In this document: piece after piece, positions 59,916 to 64,000 of the stretch | Numbering within the stretch: position 1 is the first letter of the stretch | Layout: each line of letters opens with the position of its first letter | Source: Smittia aterrima | Taxonomy: Eukaryota; Arthropoda; Insecta; Diptera; Chironomidae | Assembly (NCBI GenBank): GCA_033063855.1 | Contig: CP093830.1 | Span: forward strand, 6,510,854-6,574,853 | DNA length: 64,000 nucleotides | Reading direction: 5' to 3' | Notes under the pieces: model-generated | The model's input: only the letters and a program-made list of their open reading frames with translations | Database searches by the model: none | What the model was told of the DNA's origin: nothing | Translations under genes and position numbers: made by a program

Positions 59916-61025
59916 GTTAGTAGAGTATCACATAATTCACGACCTAACCGATCAATGGATCACAAAGCGGAAAACTTTTTTTTGTTTTAATTTTTTTAAT
60001 GGTCAAGACGATTGCTGATTGATATCCAAACCATTATTGCATCAGCAAACTTAGTTTGATGAGTGGAAAGCACTTGCAACAACAAAAAAAAATTGTGAGA
60101 GACAATTTCGAGAGCGAGAGAATCGTCAGACCACGTTGCGACTTTGCTTCCGTTTTTTGCGCATGTCTGGCGAAGTTTTCTTCTTGATATTTACTACGAA
60201 GAAGTCGGTTAATGTCTCGGAAGTCTCTCTTTACATTGAAAATGATTTAAAAATTAATGATAAATTAATCGATAAGCAAATATTTTCGTTCATTGTCGGA
60301 ATAAAAATATTTCATTCACAAGAATCCAAACGCGAGTTGCGAATTTCCTCAACATTCCTCTCTCTCCGCTCTCTCTTTTCTCGCAAGAGATTTTTCTTCA
60401 TTACTTCAAGTTACTTTCAGTCTGTAAACGCCAGCAGTCAGTCGTCGTGGAAATTTTTTATGTTTATCAAAAAGTTTTATTTTCAATTTTTGTTATTCGA
60501 GGCGTGAGCAATGAAATATTTTAAAAATAAATTCTTTACAAAGCTCAAACATTTGCTATCGTGAAGCTCCTCAAAGTGAAGTGAAGTTCGGCGACTGATC
60601 TGAGAAAACTTTGAACTTTCTTTCTCTGGAATTCTTTTGAGTAGAAACTAAGATGAAAACGTATGACGCAATTTTGTTTTAATGAACCATCAGACGGTAA
60701 GAGTTGTCTTGCAAAAACCTTCAATCGCTCAAGGACGTGTTTAGACGAGCCCATTCGAGTCTGACTCTTTTTACGCAAATCGGATATTAAAAAAATCTTC
60801 GCACAAGAGAGAACGAAAGCGTTTACGACTCTTACGGTTATTTTCCGATCGATCCAAGGCCATCCGAATCGCACTGACCCGCGTCGCAATTTAAAGCGAA
60901 CAGATGTTTGTCTAGTCGCGTAGCCTTTCACAACAATAAGAAATGTCTCACTGATAACAATCGATCGAGGAAACGGGAACAAACTTTACTTTTCGTGCGG
61001 CGATTGTTTTCAAGTTCATTGTCGT

Positions 61026-61043
61026 ATCGATTTTAAAATCGAT
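61026..61043. promoter_or_regulatory. DRE-like palindrome upstream of ChaC
   Basis: ATCGATTTTAAAATCGAT is a perfect 18-bp palindrome carrying two copies of ATCGAT, the core of the DREF/BEAF-32 element (TATCGATA) of fly housekeeping promoters; CTATCGA follows at once. Function is inferred from motif and position. Confidence 0.45.
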
Positions 61044-61567
61044 TGCTATCGAGAACAGCCTCAACTTCTCGCATATGTTTAACGAGCCTGTCTCGCTCTT
61101 CGCTTGATTATAAAATTCCGCAAAGTTTTTTTTCTTTTCAAAATAAAAAAAAAACTGAAAAGCCCGCGCGATACAAAAAGAAAACTGTGAGCGAATGAAG
61201 TGAGAAGAAATCGTAAAACCCCGACAACAGTTTCTTCGTTAGCGCTTTTCAATTCATTCAGTCGTCGTTCGTTAAACAGCTCAGATCAGAATCGCGTGAT
61301 CATTTTAAATTTATTCCGAGAATACAAAGTGCGAAGAAGAGTTTTTATTTTGCAAGACAATTTCAATAGAGCGACGACTATCAAACTCATTTAATGATTG
61401 TGTTTCAGCTCGAGACGAGACTGCTGAGCATTTCAACAAAGTGTAAAGAAAAGTGAATCACGATGAAGTTGTAAATTGAATCGCAACTGATAAACTCTAA
61501 TCAAAATAAAAAACAAAAACAAAAGAATTAAAGTTTAAACAGATCAGTCTGTTTAGTGTGAAAAAAA

Positions 61568-64000
61568 ATGGAACAAGACGACTTAGCGTTCAACATATTC
61601 AACAATTTAGATAATAACGGCTGTGATAGCAACAACTCAGGCAACAATAACACTGAGCCATCAGTTTATGTATTTGGCTACGGATCGCTCGTTTGGAATC
61701 CCGGCTTTGAGTTTGCTAAGTGTATCACCGGATGTGAGTTTCGTGTCGTTTTGATTAAAGAAAATCTTTTCAAATCAATCTCTCATCACTTAGATATCCG
61801 AGGATACAATAGACGATTTTGGCAAGGCAATGTTACACATCGCGGAACTGTTGATAAGGTAAATATTCTTCATCGATCCTTGAACTCGATTTGAAAAAGT
61901 TCCACGACTTTTTTTCCTTCTTAAAATAACTCGCGAGAAATCGATCACCACAAAGAAAGAAATAAACGACACGAAAGCCTTTTAGTTTGTAAATTATTAG
62001 CTTAGTGCTATTTCCAACGCCACGTGCATTGCAATTGAATTAAAATTCTATTTTTATTGCATTTGTTTGTAAACATTTGCTGCAGCTTAAAAGAAATTGC
62101 GAATTAGCGACAGCAGTTGAACGTTGGACTCAAAAGAGATTCCCAAGATATTTCGCGTGCGTCGCAAAAAATATTTCTCTGAAGTGCTAAATGAAAATCT
62201 CTATTTGATTTGGACGATTCTCAAGGTTGCTCTGAAGATGAAATTTTACGTAAACCCGCGACGAGCGTCACACGATTAAGAATTTTTCATCCTCCGCGAT
62301 GAAAACAATAAATTTGACGTAAATTTATTTGCTAACGTGGCCGATATTACTTGGTCGAACGTTAAACCTTTTGAAAAACAAAATTCACCGGAAAGTTGAC
62401 AATCAATTTCTTGATTCGTATCTCTCGCTTTTCTTTCACACGCTCGAAAATATATTTCAAACGAGAAAACTGGCAACAAGCAAACCCGAGGATTGACAAG
62501 CCAAACAAAACACTCTCGCTTTTGACTAAATTCCAAATTCATCTTGAAAGCCAACACGGGAAACGAGCAATTTAATTACTTTCGAATTGTTTCGTAATGT
62601 CCGACCTTTGGCTTAAGTTTCGCTTGCGATTAGAAGATGAAACTAGATAGCGTGTTGAAGTGAAACTTCAGATGAATTCGCAAGTTTAAAGGTCAATGAG
62701 AAATTTTTCAATTGAAATCCATCAAACGAATTAAGAGTGTCACTATGACAAAAGTTTTATGATCCACGAGACTCGCAATTACATGATAAATAGATATGAA
62801 TGTGAGTAATGAGCCGTCTGGAGCTTCAGTCATGCAATCAAATTCGTTCGTGCGAAATTTTGCGACGATTCGCGATATTTATTGTCAGGCCACGTTTCCA
62901 TTTCCAATCTGTTTGAGGAAATTGCTTGAAAATCTCTTTAACGCTTTCGAGAGCCACTCGACTCGATTTGCACTCTACACTCTCCATTCTCCAGACGAAA
63001 CAACAAAATCCACTTCATTTGATAAGAGATAACGACTAATAAAATCACCAGACGGATGGAAAATAGATGAACGGCTCAACTCGTGTGTTTGTTGTTGTCG
63101 TCCATTTACTTTATCGAATGATTAATTTCTCTCGAATTGCAAGTTCTTTCATTCTTATCGTGACCTCGTCTATTAGCAAATCGACACAAAATTATCGATT
63201 GAGAAACAACGAGGCCTTATCAGACTCAATGACTATGAAAACCAGTTTAGCCTTTTGATGTCTAACCGGAAAAATCGAGAATTTAAAAAAAAATTCGTCC
63301 TCCCACAATAAAAATAACAAAAATCTCAAGTCAACTGATAACCCAAAAAAATCGCAAAATGATTTTCACGCATGTTTACAATTCGTGCTTTATAAACGCG
63401 GCCAAAGCCATGGAAAGTTTAATGCCGTCACAAGCCTTCGAAGTAAAGATAATTCACGACTCGTAATCTCGTTCAACTTTTGCGAAGAGGAAATTTTCTT
63501 ATTTTTAGATTTCGATCTTTTCTGATGGACGTTGAGCTTCGCTTTGTAAGAAAAACTTCTGCGGCATCAGGCAACTCATGTTCCGGCATTCTCATGACCA
63601 AACCAATCGTCAAAACTCTTCTTCATTTGACGGAATGTTTTCGTTTCGAAAATTTAATAGCGGCAAGCGATCCGGTTGAAACTAGATTTCTGAAATAAAT
63701 TTATTCAAATCGCTAGACAAATTAATTCGTACGATTTATGAGATGTCGCGAGAATTAGATTAACAAGATATCCGAACTAGTGCGAAGCGGATTCCTTTCC
63801 ATTTCTTTGACAACTCGAGCGAGGAAATGTTCATCAGACAAAACAAAGCGATCGAAGGAAATGAACTCGAATAGTTCTTTAAACTCGCTTCTTTATGATG
63901 GAGAATAAATATTTTCACAAGGTTAACTATATTTTCTTTCTTATTTCAGCCTGGACGTGTCGTGACGTTAGTTGAAGATAAAGAAGGAATCTGCTGGGGC
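61568..64000 (+). CDS. ChaC-type gamma-glutamylcyclotransferase, 5' part
   Basis: Exons 61568-61733, 61794-61858 and 63950-64000, the last running off the window; junctions are phase 1 and phase 0. The protein begins with about 33 residues rich in Asn and acidic residues. It then has VYVFGYGSLVWNPGFEF (the YGSL substrate-binding motif of the family), IRGYNRRFWQGNVTHRGTVD and PGRVVTLVEDKEGICWG, which is the start of the ChaC fold. ChaC enzymes cleave glutathione in the cytosol to 5-oxoproline and Cys-Gly. The catalytic glutamate lies beyond the window. Intron 2 is about 2.1 kb (61859-63949), long for this region, and I see nothing inside it. Confidence 0.93.

Larger units (their letters stand above)
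59717..61567. other. Upstream region of ChaC
   Basis: Non-coding apart from the candidate exon above. It holds an 18-bp palindrome with two ATCGAT cores (61026-61043), a TATAAA-like sequence near 61108, and probably the ChaC 5' UTR. ORFs 60136-60507 and 60545-60982 show no protein features. Confidence 0.45.

Noticed and set aside
60136..60982. 123-codon + and 145-codon - ORFs upstream of ChaC
   Set aside because: No motif, no shared homology, and composition typical of AT-rich DNA with TTT/AAA runs.

Overview
The window is nuclear DNA of an insect, most likely a nematoceran fly; a chironomid-type midge is my guess. Coding density is uneven, most introns are 60-170 bp with clean GT..AG ends, and the non-coding DNA is AT-rich. 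The recognisable proteins (B-type muscarinic receptor, alpha-catenin, Mad2, TM2D2, glucocerebrosidase, Rab32, ionotropic receptors, ChaC) read like dipteran orthologues. There is no bacterial gene, rRNA, tRNA, CRISPR array or transposase that I can support. Species-level placement is inference.

Layout. 1-1.2 kb: the last four exons of a secreted protein made of tandem inhibitor-cystine-knot (knottin) modules. 1.2-27 kb: mostly non-coding DNA around a B-type muscarinic acetylcholine receptor gene (+). Its first coding exon lies about 11 kb upstream of the transmembrane exons. 30.4-34.1 kb: alpha-catenin (-), with a pair of alternative exons in the linker before the actin-binding domain whose reading phases allow exactly one to be used. 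34.5-47.2 kb: a young tandem segmental duplication with three F-box/LRR-like genes (+) and two mad2 genes (-). One mad2 copy is complete; the other is cut off in its first exon but keeps an open frame from a new ATG. 47.4-52.8 kb: a tight block of housekeeping genes: TM2D2 (amaretto) head-to-head with mad2, glucocerebrosidase (-) tail-to-tail with TM2D2, and Rab32/lightoid (-) with a 516-residue N-terminal exon. 55.7-59.7 kb: two tandem single-exon divergent ionotropic receptors (+). 61.6 kb to the end: the 5' part of a ChaC gamma-glutamylcyclotransferase (+), cut by the window edge.

The genes are not an operon or pathway. The locally coherent stories are the F-box/mad2 duplication, the mad2-TM2D2 bidirectional promoter and the ionotropic-receptor tandem pair. 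The most interesting candidates are the alpha-catenin exon pair, the 5'-truncated but intact second mad2, and CTCF-like motifs in opposite orientations just outside the two ends of the duplicated block. Exon limits were read by eye from splice consensus and codon phase; I could run no similarity search.
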